The notes beneath the pieces were generated by a model. The model saw only the letters and a program-made list of their open reading frames with translations, was not told where the DNA came from and searched no databases. Positions 45,322 through 53,544 of a stretch of 64,000 bases of DNA are shown here, piece by piece. Location: contig NZ_FMZF01000005.1 of NCBI RefSeq assembly GCF_900102745.1, forward strand, positions 341,373 through 405,372, read 5' to 3'. How positions within the stretch are numbered: the first letter of the stretch is position 1; each line of letters begins with the position of its first letter. Source of the stretch: Geodermatophilus telluris. GTDB taxonomy: Bacteria; Actinomycetota; Actinomycetes; Mycobacteriales; Geodermatophilaceae. The translations under genes were made by a program, and so were the position numbers.

Positions 45322-46263
45322 TCAGCCACTGCGGCGCCGCCCCCGGTCCAGCGCACGGCGCACCCGCGGTCCGAGCACCTCCACGGTGAGGTCGGACCAC
45401 GTCCAGCGGACCACGCCCCACCCCTCGTCGCGGAGGGCGTCCTCCCGGCGCTTCTCCTCGAAGACGACGTCGCCCGGCTCCTGCCCGGGGCGCAGCAGCC
45501 GCCCGTACTTCACCCGCCCGTCGAACTCACCGAGGACCCGTTCCTCCTCCCAGCCGAAGTCGGCCCGGCCGAGGAACAGCCCGTCGGTGGTGCGGACCGG
45601 GTGCTGCAGGGACGACGGCAGCAGCCCCAGGCGCTGCAGCAGCACGCGGCTGCGGCTCTCGCCGACGCTCTCGCTGCGACCGTCGGCGAACGCGACGGCC
45701 CGGGCGGCGCGCCGACTTCCCGGGACGCCTCCCGCGCCGGCGAGCCGGTGCAGCAGGTCCTCGCGCGCCACGCGACCCAGCCGCACCGCCGCGTCCAGCA
45801 CGACGACCGCCGGCTCGGCGGGCAGCGTGCGCGCGAGGTCCAGCAGCGTCCGGGCCGGCGTGGTGACCGCGACGCCGTCGACAGTGGCCACCTCGTCGTC
45901 GGACAGCCGGACGGCGTGACAGCGCAGGTACCGGCTCACCTCGCTGGACGCAGGCGGCCGGCGCGTGACGTGCACGCGGTCCAGCGGCACCCCCCACAGC
46001 GGCAGCCCCCACAGCACCGCAGCCGACTGGTGGCTCACCACGGCAGGCCGCCGGAGCGCGGCGACCGTCGCGACGAGCAGGTGACGGTGCCGCGCGACGG
46101 CGTCGAGCGTCGCGGGGTCGGTCAGGTAGGCGCCGGGGCGCAACCGGGTCAGCTCGCCCCGACGCAGGCGGGCGGTCAGTTCCTCGTCCGACCAGCCGCC
46201 GGGCAGCGCACGCCGGCGCAGGACGAGGTCGGGTGGCAGGAGGGGGTCCACGACGCCGAGCAT
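45322..46263 (-). CDS. AbiEi-type N-terminal domain with DUF559-like nuclease end
   Basis: A 313-residue protein. The N-terminus resembles the winged-helix AbiEi antitoxin domain (RLRRGELTRLRPGAYLT). The middle has AAVLWGLPLWGVPLDRVHVTRR, and the C-terminus shows a Vsr/DUF559-like nuclease pattern (VLGEFDGRVKYGR, KRREDALRDEGWGVVRWTW). Such stand-alone proteins are common in actinobacteria; no cognate AbiEii toxin lies beside it, so a toxin-antitoxin role is unsupported. ATG 46263 is 7 nt after TACCGC. Nearby short repeats hint at past mobility. Confidence 0.8.
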   Translation of the reverse strand: MLGVVDPLLPPDLVLRRRALPGGWSDEELTARLRRGELTRLRPGAYLTDPATLDAVARHRHLLVATVAALRRPAVVSHQSAAVLWGLPLWGVPLDRVHVTRRPPASSEVSRYLRCHAVRLSDDEVATVDGVAVTTPARTLLDLARTLPAEPAVVVLDAAVRLGRVAREDLLHRLAGAGGVPGSRRAARAVAFADGRSESVGESRSRVLLQRLGLLPSSLQHPVRTTDGLFLGRADFGWEEERVLGEFDGRVKYGRLLRPGQEPGDVVFEEKRREDALRDEGWGVVRWTWSDLTVEVLGPRVRRALDRGRRRSG

Positions 46264-46345
46264 CGGGTGAGCGGTACGCCCGGGCGGGCCCCCGGGAGGC
46301 GCCGTGGACGGGCGGCGCGCTGTGGACGGCGCGCTTCCCGGGCCC

Positions 46346-46396
46346 GTTCCGCGCTCGGCGGACGGCATCGGACCCGGGCAGCGCGGAACCAGCCCG
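46346..46396. repeat. Second repeat copy with hairpin
   Basis: GTTCCGCGCT (46346-46355) and AGCGCGGAAC (46380-46389) form a perfect 10-bp inverted repeat with further CCCGGG pairing inside. The right end continues into CGCGGAACCAGCCCG, identical to the copy at 45297. It lies between npdG-like and AbiEi-like genes and may also act as a terminator. Confidence 0.75.
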
Positions 46397-46428
46397 AGAA
46401 GCAGCCGGCGCCAGCGCCCCTCGAGCGG

Positions 46429-47154
46429 TCAGACGTCGGTGACGCGGATGCCGGCGTGCGCCTTGTAGCGCCGGTTGACCGAGACCAGGTTGACCGTCAG
46501 CGCCTCGACCTGGCGTGCGTTGCGCAGCCGCCCGGCGTAGACGCCCCGCATGCCCGGCAGCTGCCCGGCCAGCGCCTGCACGGTGTCGGTGGCCGCGCGG
46601 TCGTCGCCGACCACGAGCACGTCGCCGTCGAGGGTCGGCCGGGAGAGGTCCTCGAGCAGCACCGCCGAGACGTGGTGGAACGCGCCGACGACGGCCGAGT
46701 CGGGCAGCAGCGCGGCGGCCTGCTGGGCGACCGACCCCTCGGCGACGTCGACGGCGTAGGCGCCGAGCTCGTCGAAGCCCATCGGCACCACGCAGTCGAC
46801 GACGACCTTGCCGGCCAGCGGCCCGGCCAGCCCGGCCAGCACCGCCGCGTGCCCGTCGAAGGGCACCGCCACCACCACCAGGTCGGCGGCGCCGGCGACG
46901 TCGGCGTTCGACCCGCCCTGCACGGAGGCCTGCGCCCCGCCCGCCGCGGTGGCGCGCCCGGCCACCGACGCGGCCACCTCGCGTGCGCGGGCGTCGTCCC
47001 GGGAGCCCACCAGCACCCGCTGCCCGACCGAGGCCAGCCGGACGGCCAGCCCCCTGCCCTGCGGTCCGGTGCCGCCGAGCACCCCGACGACGAGCTCGCC
47101 GACCGGCCGCTCCCCTGCCGCGGTCACCCGCTCAGTCGCCGTCGCGCCAGGCAC
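46429..47154 (-). CDS. npdG: F420H2:NADP+ oxidoreductase
   Basis: An enzyme of up to 241 residues that exchanges hydride between NADPH and coenzyme F420. It shows the N-terminal nucleotide motif GVLGGTGPQGRGLAVRLA, SRDDARAREVA, DCVVPMGFD and VVGAFHHVSAVLL. GTG 47154 follows GAGGACC but overlaps the upstream gene by 23 bp; GTG 47127, just after that gene's stop, is the alternative. It would supply reduced F420 to enzymes such as the PPOX-class protein at 8575. Confidence 0.92.
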   Translation of the reverse strand: MPGATATERVTAAGERPVGELVVGVLGGTGPQGRGLAVRLASVGQRVLVGSRDDARAREVAASVAGRATAAGGAQASVQGGSNADVAGAADLVVVAVPFDGHAAVLAGLAGPLAGKVVVDCVVPMGFDELGAYAVDVAEGSVAQQAAALLPDSAVVGAFHHVSAVLLEDLSRPTLDGDVLVVGDDRAATDTVQALAGQLPGMRGVYAGRLRNARQVEALTVNLVSVNRRYKAHAGIRVTDV

Positions 47155-47317
47155 GGTCCTCGGCGTCGAGCTGCTCGTTGCGCTCGGCCACCCCCTGCAG
47201 CGCGTGCTCGGCCTCCTCGCGGGTCTCGTAGGGGCCCAGCCGGTGCCGCTCGGCGCAGCCGTCCCGGTCCTCCACGGTGTGGTGCTTCAGGCAGTAGAAC
47301 CACGGTCCCTGCGCCAT
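47132..47317 (-). CDS. Small conserved protein, SPOR-like pattern
   Basis: A 61-residue protein: WFYCLKHHTVEDRDGCAER, then LGPYETREEAEHALQGVAERN and an acidic end. The PYETREEAEHAL element is common in small actinobacterial proteins. Two cysteines and two histidines near the start might bind metal. It overlaps the start of the F420 oxidoreductase gene, so both are probably cotranscribed. Function unknown. Confidence 0.75.
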   Translation of the reverse strand: MAQGPWFYCLKHHTVEDRDGCAERHRLGPYETREEAEHALQGVAERNEQLDAEDRAWRDGD

Positions 47318-47372
47318 CGCGCCCCTCCTCGACGTCGTCCCTCCCGACGGGCGTGCCCCGCGACGGGGGAGC

Positions 47373-47843
47373 TCACTCCTCCACCATCACCTGGTCGTGA
47401 CGGGCGTAGAAGGCCGCCCGCTCCTCCGCCGAGAGGGTGCGGCCGCTGCGCCGCAGTTCCGCGGTCTCGGCGAAGAACCGCTCCCGGGCGATGCCGGGGG
47501 TGAACAGGATGAGGAAGGACACCGGCTCGTCGGAGTCGTTGCGGAAGCCGTGCACGCCGTGCTCGGCGGCCAGCGCGAAGTCCCCGGGGCCGTAGGGCTG
47601 CCAGCGCCGGTCGGCGTGGAGGGTGAGCTCGCCCGAGAGGACGTAGAAGGACTCGGAGAACGTCCGGTGGAAGTGCGGGGCCGCGCCGGGCGAGTGCGGC
47701 GCGAGCCGGTACTCGACCAGCCCGAACCGGCCCGCGGTCACCGCACCGGTCGCGACCATCCGCAGCGCGGCGGCGCCGGACCCGACCATCGGGTGGTCGG
47801 CCAGCGTCCGCACCTGCACGAGGCCGGGCTCGGGGTGCGACAC
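47373..47843 (-). CDS. Cupin domain protein
   Basis: A 156-residue protein with one cupin barrel: PHFHRTFSESFYVLSGELTLH carries motif 1 in two parts, and GDFALAAEHGVHGFRN motif 2. Metal-binding histidines and the glutamate are present. The C-terminal helix has AEERAAFYARHDQV. GTG 47843 is 6 nt after CAGGCT. Substrate unknown. It diverges from the diguanylate cyclase gene, sharing about 118 bp. Confidence 0.85.
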   Translation of the reverse strand: MSHPEPGLVQVRTLADHPMVGSGAAALRMVATGAVTAGRFGLVEYRLAPHSPGAAPHFHRTFSESFYVLSGELTLHADRRWQPYGPGDFALAAEHGVHGFRNDSDEPVSFLILFTPGIARERFFAETAELRRSGRTLSAEERAAFYARHDQVMVEE

Positions 47844-47961
47844 GGACGCAGCCTGCCAGCGCCGGTGCCCCGCGGCGAGGGGAACGGGCCGGTCCCCAAC
47901 CCGGGGGACTCTGCGCGTGGGAAACGCCGGTGCCACCTCGGGGTACGGCATCCTGCTCGTC

Positions 47962-49119
47962 GTGCGTCCCTGGTCCCGCGGCACCGACGGCTCGAGCTCC
48001 CCCGGGGAGAGGATGGGACCCGGCAGCGCCGAACACCGCCTCGCCGCGCTCGTGATCGCCGTCCTCCTCGTGGTCGGCGGCTGCACCGGGCTGGTCAACG
48101 CGGCACTGGACGGGGTGGCCCGCGACGGCGTCACCGGCTGGACCTACACCGCGACGATGGCGGCGCTGGTGCTGGCGGCGGTGCCCCTGGTGGTGCGCCG
48201 CCGCGTGGGCCGCTGGTCGACCTTCGGCCTGGTGCTGCTCGGCCACCTCGTCTACGTCGTCGTCGCGCAGTGCATCGACGACCCGGTGCGCTACGCGACG
48301 CCGATGGTGCTGCTGTTCTCCTGCTCGGCCGCGGCGTGGTTCCTCGACCGCTGGATGCTGGGCGTGGTGATGGCGCTGACCCCCGTGGCCTGCCTGGCCG
48401 CGCTGGCCGGCAGCTACCCCGGCGCCCTCGGTCTCGCCGTCCGGGTCGGTGTGGACGGCGGGATGCTCGTCCTCGTCTCGGTCACCGTGTACCTGCTGCG
48501 CCGGCGGGTGCAGCGGCTGCTCGCCGCCACCGAGGCGCTCTCCCAGAGCGACCCGCTCACCGGGCTGGCCAACCGCCGGCACCTCGTCGACCAGGCGCCG
48601 CGAGCCTGGCGGACGGCCCGGCGGGAGGGGCTCCGGGTGGCCGCCATGGTGCTCGACCTCGACCACTTCAAGCAGGTCAACGACGCGCACGGGCACGCCG
48701 CCGGCGACGCCGTCCTGCGGGGCGTGGCCACCGCGCTGTCCGACTGCGTCCGCCCCAGCGACCTGCTGGCCCGCCTCGGCGGCGAGGAGCTCGTCGTCCT
48801 CGGCCTGGTCGCCGACAACGCGGAGGCCGCCCGGCTGGCCGAGCGGCTGCGCTCGGCGGTGGCCGGCAGCAGCGGCGCCCACGGCCACCCCGTCACCGCC
48901 TCGATCGGGGTGGCGCTGACCAACCCGGTCGACGGCGAGGACGTCACCGAGGCCCTGTGGCGGCTCGTCGACCGCGCCGACGCCGCCATGTACGAGGCCA
49001 AGCAGGCCGGCCGCGACCGGGTGGCCACCTCCCGGGTGCCGCGGCCACGGTCCGCGCCGACCGGTGAGGTGGTCGACCCGCCGACCCGCCCGGGGGCGGC
49101 CCGCACCGACGTGGGCTGA
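47962..49119 (+). CDS. Membrane diguanylate cyclase
   Basis: A 385-residue protein with about six helices in residues 25-185 and a GGDEF domain carrying GGEEL, a catalytically competent variant. No EAL domain or clear RxxD inhibitory site was noticed. GTG 47962 was chosen because CATCCT lies 7 nt upstream; ATG 48013 with GGAGAGG touching it is an alternative. Together with the GGDEF-EAL protein it points to c-di-GMP signalling, which could affect the Tad pilus encoded nearby. Confidence 0.9.
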   Translation: MRPWSRGTDGSSSPGERMGPGSAEHRLAALVIAVLLVVGGCTGLVNAALDGVARDGVTGWTYTATMAALVLAAVPLVVRRRVGRWSTFGLVLLGHLVYVVVAQCIDDPVRYATPMVLLFSCSAAAWFLDRWMLGVVMALTPVACLAALAGSYPGALGLAVRVGVDGGMLVLVSVTVYLLRRRVQRLLAATEALSQSDPLTGLANRRHLVDQAPRAWRTARREGLRVAAMVLDLDHFKQVNDAHGHAAGDAVLRGVATALSDCVRPSDLLARLGGEELVVLGLVADNAEAARLAERLRSAVAGSSGAHGHPVTASIGVALTNPVDGEDVTEALWRLVDRADAAMYEAKQAGRDRVATSRVPRPRSAPTGEVVDPPTRPGAARTDVG

Positions 49120-49164
49120 GTTCCCCGAGGGGTGGGGACCGCGGTTCTCTGCTTCCCTGTCCCC

Positions 49165-50496
49165 ATGACCCTGGTGGTCCCGGACCCGACGCGGACGGTG
49201 CCGCTGCCGCTGCGGCAGCAGGCCGACGTCCGGGACGGGTGGCTGAGCCAGCGGCTGCTCGACCTGCTGCCGGTGCTCATGGACCGCGCCGGCATCGACC
49301 TGTGGCTGGTGGTCGGGCGGGAGAACAACGAGGACCCGGTGCTGGCCACGCTGCTGCCGGCGACCTGGCTGTCGGCGCGGCGCCGGGTGGTGCTGGTGCT
49401 GCACCGCAGCGACGACGGCGTCACGCCGGTGGCCGTGTCCCGCTACCCGGTGGGCCAGTTCCTGCCGGCCTGGACCGGCGAGGACGACGACCGGGACGGC
49501 GACCGGGAGGCCGGCCGGGAGGGTGACGAGCAGGCTCAGTGGGCGGCGGTGCGGCGGATCGTCGAGCAGGCCGCCCCGCGCCGCATCGGCATCGACGTCT
49601 CCGCGCGCTGCTCGCTGGCCGACGGGCTGTCGGTGAGCGACCACGGCCTGCTCACCGAGGCGCTGGGCCCCCACGCCCGGCGGCTGGTGCCGGCCGAGGA
49701 CCTCGTCGTGGGCTGGCTGGAGACCCGGCTGCCCGAGGAGGTCGCCGCCCTCGACGCGCTCAACGGCCTCACCGACGGCGTCCTGGCCGAGGCGCTGTCC
49801 CCCGCCGTCCTCACCCCGGGGACGACGACCGCCGCCGACCTCGCCTGGTGGGTGCACCAGCGGCTGGCCGACCTCGGCGTCCCGCCCTGGTTCCACCCCG
49901 GAGTCACCGTGCAGCGGGCCGGGGTGCCGCTGCGCGGCCGGCGCGGCGTGGAGCTGCCCGCCGTGCCGCAGGACGCCGCCCTGCTGCCCGGCGACCTGGT
50001 GACCTGCGACGCCGGGCTGACCAGCCTCGGCCTGGCCACCGACCTGCAGCGCACCGTCTACCTGCGGCAGCCCGGCGAGACCGCGCCGCCCGAGGGCCTG
50101 GGCCGGGCGTGGGCGGCCGGCACCCGGGCGCAGGCGCTGACCGCGGCCGCGCTGCGCGCCGGGCGCACCGGCAACGAGGTGCTCGCCGCCGCCCGTGCCG
50201 CGGCCGCCGCCGAGGGCCTGGAGGCCGCGGTCTACTCCCACCCGGTCGGCGTCCACGGGCACGGCGCCGGGCCGGCGATCGGCCGGTGGGACGACCAGCA
50301 CGGCGTCCCCGGTGACGGCGACCGGGTGCTGCACCCCGACACCGTCTACGCCCTCGAGCTGGCCGTGCGCCTGCCGGTGCCGGAGTGGGGCGGGCAGTGC
50401 GTGCGGCTCGCCCTGGAGGAGGGCGTGGCGCTCACCCCGCGCGGGACCCGCTGGCTCGGCCGTCCGCAGCGCGAGCTCTGGACGCTGCCTGCCTAG
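49165..50496 (+). CDS. M24 family metallopeptidase (Xaa-Pro type)
   Basis: A 443-residue protein with a creatinase-like N-terminal domain (LVVGRENNEDPVL) and a pita-bread C-terminal domain. Candidate metal ligands are D in VTCDAG, D in ATDLQRT, H in HPVGVHGHGAGPAIG, E in ALELAV and E in ALEEGV, so it looks active. Specificity for Xaa-Pro peptides is inferred. The start is ATG 49165. It overlaps the convergent ChaB-like gene by 4 bp. Confidence 0.9.
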   Translation: MTLVVPDPTRTVPLPLRQQADVRDGWLSQRLLDLLPVLMDRAGIDLWLVVGRENNEDPVLATLLPATWLSARRRVVLVLHRSDDGVTPVAVSRYPVGQFLPAWTGEDDDRDGDREAGREGDEQAQWAAVRRIVEQAAPRRIGIDVSARCSLADGLSVSDHGLLTEALGPHARRLVPAEDLVVGWLETRLPEEVAALDALNGLTDGVLAEALSPAVLTPGTTTAADLAWWVHQRLADLGVPPWFHPGVTVQRAGVPLRGRRGVELPAVPQDAALLPGDLVTCDAGLTSLGLATDLQRTVYLRQPGETAPPEGLGRAWAAGTRAQALTAAALRAGRTGNEVLAAARAAAAAEGLEAAVYSHPVGVHGHGAGPAIGRWDDQHGVPGDGDRVLHPDTVYALELAVRLPVPEWGGQCVRLALEEGVALTPRGTRWLGRPQRELWTLPA

Positions 50497-50918
50497 GACT
50501 CCCGCGCCCGGCGGGTCTCCCGGTCGCTGGCCTTCTGGACGGCGTCGACGAGCTCGTCCTTGGACATCGTCGAGCGGCCGGGCACGTCGAGCCGCTTGGC
50601 GAGGTCCATCAGGTGGGCCTTGGTGGCGTTCGCGTCGACGCCGCCCTTGGTCTCCCGGTCGGTGTCCGCGCCACCCTCGGCCTGCGCGTCGGACGGGCCC
50701 GCGTGGTCCTTGGGCTCCCAGTGGTCGCCGACCTTCTCGTGGGTGTGCTTGACCGCGGCCCACGCCACCCGGTTGGCGCGCTGCTCGTCACCGTCGTAGT
50801 TCTCGACGGCGGAGTCGTGCGCCTTGGCGAAGGTGCGCTGGGCCTTCTCGTCGGAGCGCTGCAGCGTGCTGGGGATCTCGTCGGCCTTCGCGTCCCCGCT
50901 CTTCGTCGTCTTGGCCAT
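50493..50918 (-). CDS. ChaB and Rho N-terminal domain protein
   Basis: A 141-residue hydrophilic protein. The first part is a ChaB domain (IPSTLQRSDEKAQRTFAKAH, VAWAAVKHTHEK). The end is a Rho N-terminal/SAP-like helix pair (HLMDLAKRLDVPGRSTMSKD). Such proteins are frequent in stress-responsive sets of actinobacteria. TAGGGC lies 6 nt before the ATG. It is the last gene of a minus-strand run that starts with an eRF1-like protein. Confidence 0.87.
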   Translation of the reverse strand: MAKTTKSGDAKADEIPSTLQRSDEKAQRTFAKAHDSAVENYDGDEQRANRVAWAAVKHTHEKVGDHWEPKDHAGPSDAQAEGGADTDRETKGGVDANATKAHLMDLAKRLDVPGRSTMSKDELVDAVQKASDRETRRARES

Positions 50919-50959
50919 GGCCGGGCCCTACCCAGCATGGGCGGCGGTCAACGGCGGTG

Positions 50960-51361
50960 TCACCCGACCAGCCACTGGGACCAGTGCGCCCGCTGCTGCT
51001 CGGTCAGCGGGCTGGTCGCGTCGGCGGCGTAGTCGAAGGCGACCAGCACCATGTCGGCGCGCAGGGCCAGCTCGCCGTCCTGGGTGAGGTCCTGGCGCAT
51101 GCCGATCGAGCTGCGGCCCAGCCGGGTGATCGTGCTGCTCACCGTCAGGTGCTCGGAGACCCGGTAGTGCACCTGCCGGAGGTAGTCGATCTCCAGCCGG
51201 GCCAGGATGATGCCCGCGCCGGGGGCGGCCATCGCCAGCCGGGCGTCCTCGAGCAGCCCGAGCACCCGCGCGTGGTTGACGTGCCCGAAGGCGTCGCTGT
51301 CGCCCCAGCGCAGCTGGACGGGGTGCTCGTGGACGCCGCCCCGTGCGGGACCGGTGCTCAG
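50960..51361 (-). CDS. Acyl-CoA thioesterase (4HBT/YbgC-like), apparent CTG start
   Basis: A hot-dog thioesterase of about 133 residues. The conserved N-terminal segment VQLRWGDSDAFGHVNHARVL contains the catalytic Asp region, but no ATG, GTG or TTG precedes it in frame. The only candidate before the domain is CTG at 51361, which overlaps the stop of the upstream gene (CTGA). The first ordinary start, GTG 51265, would remove the active site. Either a CTG start with coupling is used, or the gene is damaged or misread here. The substrate is unknown. Confidence 0.75.
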   Translation of the reverse strand: MSTGPARGGVHEHPVQLRWGDSDAFGHVNHARVLGLLEDARLAMAAPGAGIILARLEIDYLRQVHYRVSEHLTVSSTITRLGRSSIGMRQDLTQDGELALRADMVLVAFDYAADATSPLTEQQRAHWSQWLVG

Positions 51362-51588
51362 GGCAGGTCCGCCGTCTCTGCCGACTGCCGGTGGGCGCCC
51401 TGGGCGTCGTCGGGGTCGGGGTGCACGGTGCGCTCCTCCGACTCGGCCAGGATCACCTCGGCGGCGACCTCCTCCATGCCGCTGCCCTGCATGTCCTTCT
51501 CCTCGGGCAGCAGGTCGGCGCGGGTCTCCACGTTGTGCTCGGTGACGTTCGCCAGCGCCTCGGGGCTGGGCTCCTTCTGGGTGACCAC
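51358..51588 (-). CDS. Small acidic hypothetical protein
   Basis: A 76-residue acidic protein, probably disordered, with no recognised family (VTEHNVETRADLLPEEKD, EVAAEVILAESEERTVHPD). GAGGAGG precedes the GTG start by 5 nt. It lies between a DUF2795 gene and the thioesterase in a tightly packed operon. Confidence 0.7.
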   Translation of the reverse strand: MVTQKEPSPEALANVTEHNVETRADLLPEEKDMQGSGMEEVAAEVILAESEERTVHPDPDDAQGAHRQSAETADLP

Positions 51589-51598
51589 GCGGACCTCC

Positions 51599-51856
51599 TC
51601 AGAAACGCTGCTGCTCGGTGCCCAGGCCGAGGGCCCGGGCGACGTCCTGCACGTTCTCGAACCGCTGCCCCTCGGGCAGCCGGCGCAGGTCGCCGAGGAC
51701 GCGGTCGGTCGCGTTCGACTCCTGCGCGCGGGCGAGCAGGGCGTCGCGGTCGGCCGGCCACACCTCCTTGCCCAGCGCCTCGGCGATGGCCGCGCGGCGG
51801 TCGATGTCGGCCGGGCTCGTGCCGGCGGGGGTGCCCTCCTGGCGGGGGTCGGTCAT
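51599..51856 (-). CDS. DUF2795 protein
   Basis: An 85-residue protein with a C-terminal DUF2795 domain (RVLGDLRRLPEGQRFENVQD). It has the helical N-terminus IDRRAAIAEALGKEVWP. Function is unknown; the domain is common in actinobacteria. GGAGG precedes the ATG. The gap to the eRF1-like gene is 14 nt. Confidence 0.85.
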   Translation of the reverse strand: MTDPRQEGTPAGTSPADIDRRAAIAEALGKEVWPADRDALLARAQESNATDRVLGDLRRLPEGQRFENVQDVARALGLGTEQQRF

Positions 51857-51870
51857 GGCTGCTGCCTCCG

Positions 51871-53004
51871 TCACTGCGGGGTGGGGGTCGAGTCGTCGGT
51901 GTAGCGCAGGATCGCCGCGACCGGGATGTCGCCCGGCAGGGCCGCCCGGGGCACGACCACGACGCCGGCGGAGCTGGCGACGGCGGCGGCGAGCAGCGCC
52001 CCCTCGGCGGGCACCGAGTGCGCGTCCCGGACGCCGAGGGCCTCCATGTCGGCCTGGTCGACGCCGAGCTCGAGGGGCGAGCCGCCCACGAGCAGCTTCT
52101 CGTCGTCCGCGGGGTCGGCCAGGACCAGCGTCTCGACCTGGGCCTTGCGGAAGGCCTCGACCACGGCGGCGGTCCCGGTCACGGCCAGCCCGTGGGCGCC
52201 GGCCGAGCTGATCTTCTCCACGGCGTCGGCCTCGTCGTGCGCCTCGTGCTCGGCGACCAGCTCGGCGGCCTTGCGCTCGATCGGCTCGCGGTCGGCGCCG
52301 GCGGCCCGGCCGCCCTCGTCGATCGACACGATCAGGTCCGACCACAGCCCGCTGGCGCGGTCGGTGAGGATCTGCCGGGCGCGCATGTCGCCGGCCAGCA
52401 GGACGAAGCGGGGGTGCAGCCGGCGGACCACCGAGGCGATGTGCTCGGCGACGTCGTCGGCGTTGTGCACCCACTTGTTCTCGGCGTTGTGCTGGTAGCG
52501 GTGGTGCGCCCAGCCGCCGCCCTGGAACTTGCGGATCTGGAACGTGTCGCCCTTGACCGTCTCCTCCTCCTCGACCTGCCCGGGGAGGCTCGCGACGGTG
52601 AGGTCGGCGCCGGTGCGGTCGGTGAGGACGACGACGTGCGGGACGCGGCCGGGCAGCGCGCGCAGCACCGGCAGCAGGTCGGGCTGCGGCGACCACTCGG
52701 CGAGCTCCTGGCGCGGCACGTCGGCCAGCTGCGCGTCGAACACCACGGTGCCGTCGGCGGCGACGACGACGGCGCGGCCGCGGACGGTGCCCGCCTCACC
52801 GCCGTCGTTGCCCTCGAGCAGCCGGCCGCGCACCGCCTCGACGACGGCCTCCGGCGCACCCTGCTCCCCGAGCTTCTCGGCGACCGCGCGGACGCGGAGG
52901 TCGAGCTCGGTGTCGGCGCTCTCGGTCACGTGGGTGACGTCGGCGCACACGGTGGCGTAGGGACCGGCTGCCTGGAACACCGGCGCCAGGAAGGACACGT
53001 CCAT
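51871..53004 (-). CDS. eRF1-like (baeRF; Rv2629/Balon-type) protein
   Basis: A 377-residue protein of the bacterial archaeo-eukaryotic release factor family. It has an N-terminal domain with VFDAQLADVPRQELAEW, a loop with GGGWAHHRYQHNAENKWV, the central eRF1 domain 2 (VLLAGDMRARQIL), and a C-terminal domain (VETLVLADPADDEKLLVGG, then the end VPVAAILRY). Relatives such as Balon and mycobacterial homologues bind the ribosomal A site during dormancy. That role is inferred by homology recalled from memory. ATG 53004 fits family starts. It heads an operon of small stress-type genes. Confidence 0.82.
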   Translation of the reverse strand: MDVSFLAPVFQAAGPYATVCADVTHVTESADTELDLRVRAVAEKLGEQGAPEAVVEAVRGRLLEGNDGGEAGTVRGRAVVVAADGTVVFDAQLADVPRQELAEWSPQPDLLPVLRALPGRVPHVVVLTDRTGADLTVASLPGQVEEEETVKGDTFQIRKFQGGGWAHHRYQHNAENKWVHNADDVAEHIASVVRRLHPRFVLLAGDMRARQILTDRASGLWSDLIVSIDEGGRAAGADREPIERKAAELVAEHEAHDEADAVEKISSAGAHGLAVTGTAAVVEAFRKAQVETLVLADPADDEKLLVGGSPLELGVDQADMEALGVRDAHSVPAEGALLAAAVASSAGVVVVPRAALPGDIPVAAILRYTDDSTPTPQ

Positions 53005-53138
53005 GGGGTGGGGACCACTTCCTCGTTCTGCTGTCGGGGGCGGCGCCCGCGGCGGGGCGCGCTCTGCTCGCCGCCTACCCACCGACCCGGACGCCACACA
53101 CCGTGTCGGACCGCGGAGGCAGGGGTAGGCGGTCGGGC

Positions 53139-53483
53139 ATGACCGAGCACGACCAGCTGCCGTTGCCCGACTACGACCACCTGCCGGTGGAGGGACTGAT
53201 CTCGCGCATCCGCACGCTGGACGCCACCGGCCTGCAGACGCTCCTCGACTACGAGCGCGCCCACGCCGACCGGCTCCAGGTCGTGATGGCCATGGAGAAC
53301 CGGCTGCGGTCGCTGCACGAGGGCGCCCAGCCCTCCGGCGGCGACCCGGCGGCCGCGGCCGCCGACGACCCGGTGCACGCGGCGGGCGGCTCCAAGGTGT
53401 CCGAGGCGACCACCGGCCCGGCGATGAACCCGCCGTCGCAGGGCGACCCGACCAACCCGGCCCAGCCGCGCTCGACCGGCTGA
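53139..53483 (+). CDS. Small protein with DUF8129-like domain
   Basis: A 114-residue protein. The first 60 residues (LPLPDYDHLPVEGLISRIRT, LQTLLDYERAHADR) match a small helical domain common in actinobacteria. The tail is disordered, rich in Ala, Pro and Gly. TAGGCG lies 7 nt before the ATG. It diverges from the eRF1-like gene. Function unknown. Confidence 0.8.
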   Translation: MTEHDQLPLPDYDHLPVEGLISRIRTLDATGLQTLLDYERAHADRLQVVMAMENRLRSLHEGAQPSGGDPAAAAADDPVHAAGGSKVSEATTGPAMNPPSQGDPTNPAQPRSTG

Positions 53484-53505
53484 CCCCCGCACGTCCGCGG
53501 GAGTG

Positions 53506-53535
53506 CCCGGTGCACGTCCGCGGACGTGCACCGGG
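53506..53535. terminator. Perfect 30-bp palindrome between convergent genes
   Basis: An uninterrupted palindrome with arms CCCGGTGCACGTCCG and CGGACGTGCACCGGG. It lies between the DUF8129-like gene and the 3' end of the Tad operon and probably terminates both transcripts. GCACGTCCGCGG also occurs once just upstream (53490). Confidence 0.8.
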
Positions 53536-53544
53536 CTGGGTGGC

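Noticed and set aside
45322..46263. An AbiE toxin-antitoxin pair
   Set aside because: Only an AbiEi-like domain protein is present; neither neighbour resembles the AbiEii nucleotidyltransferase toxin.
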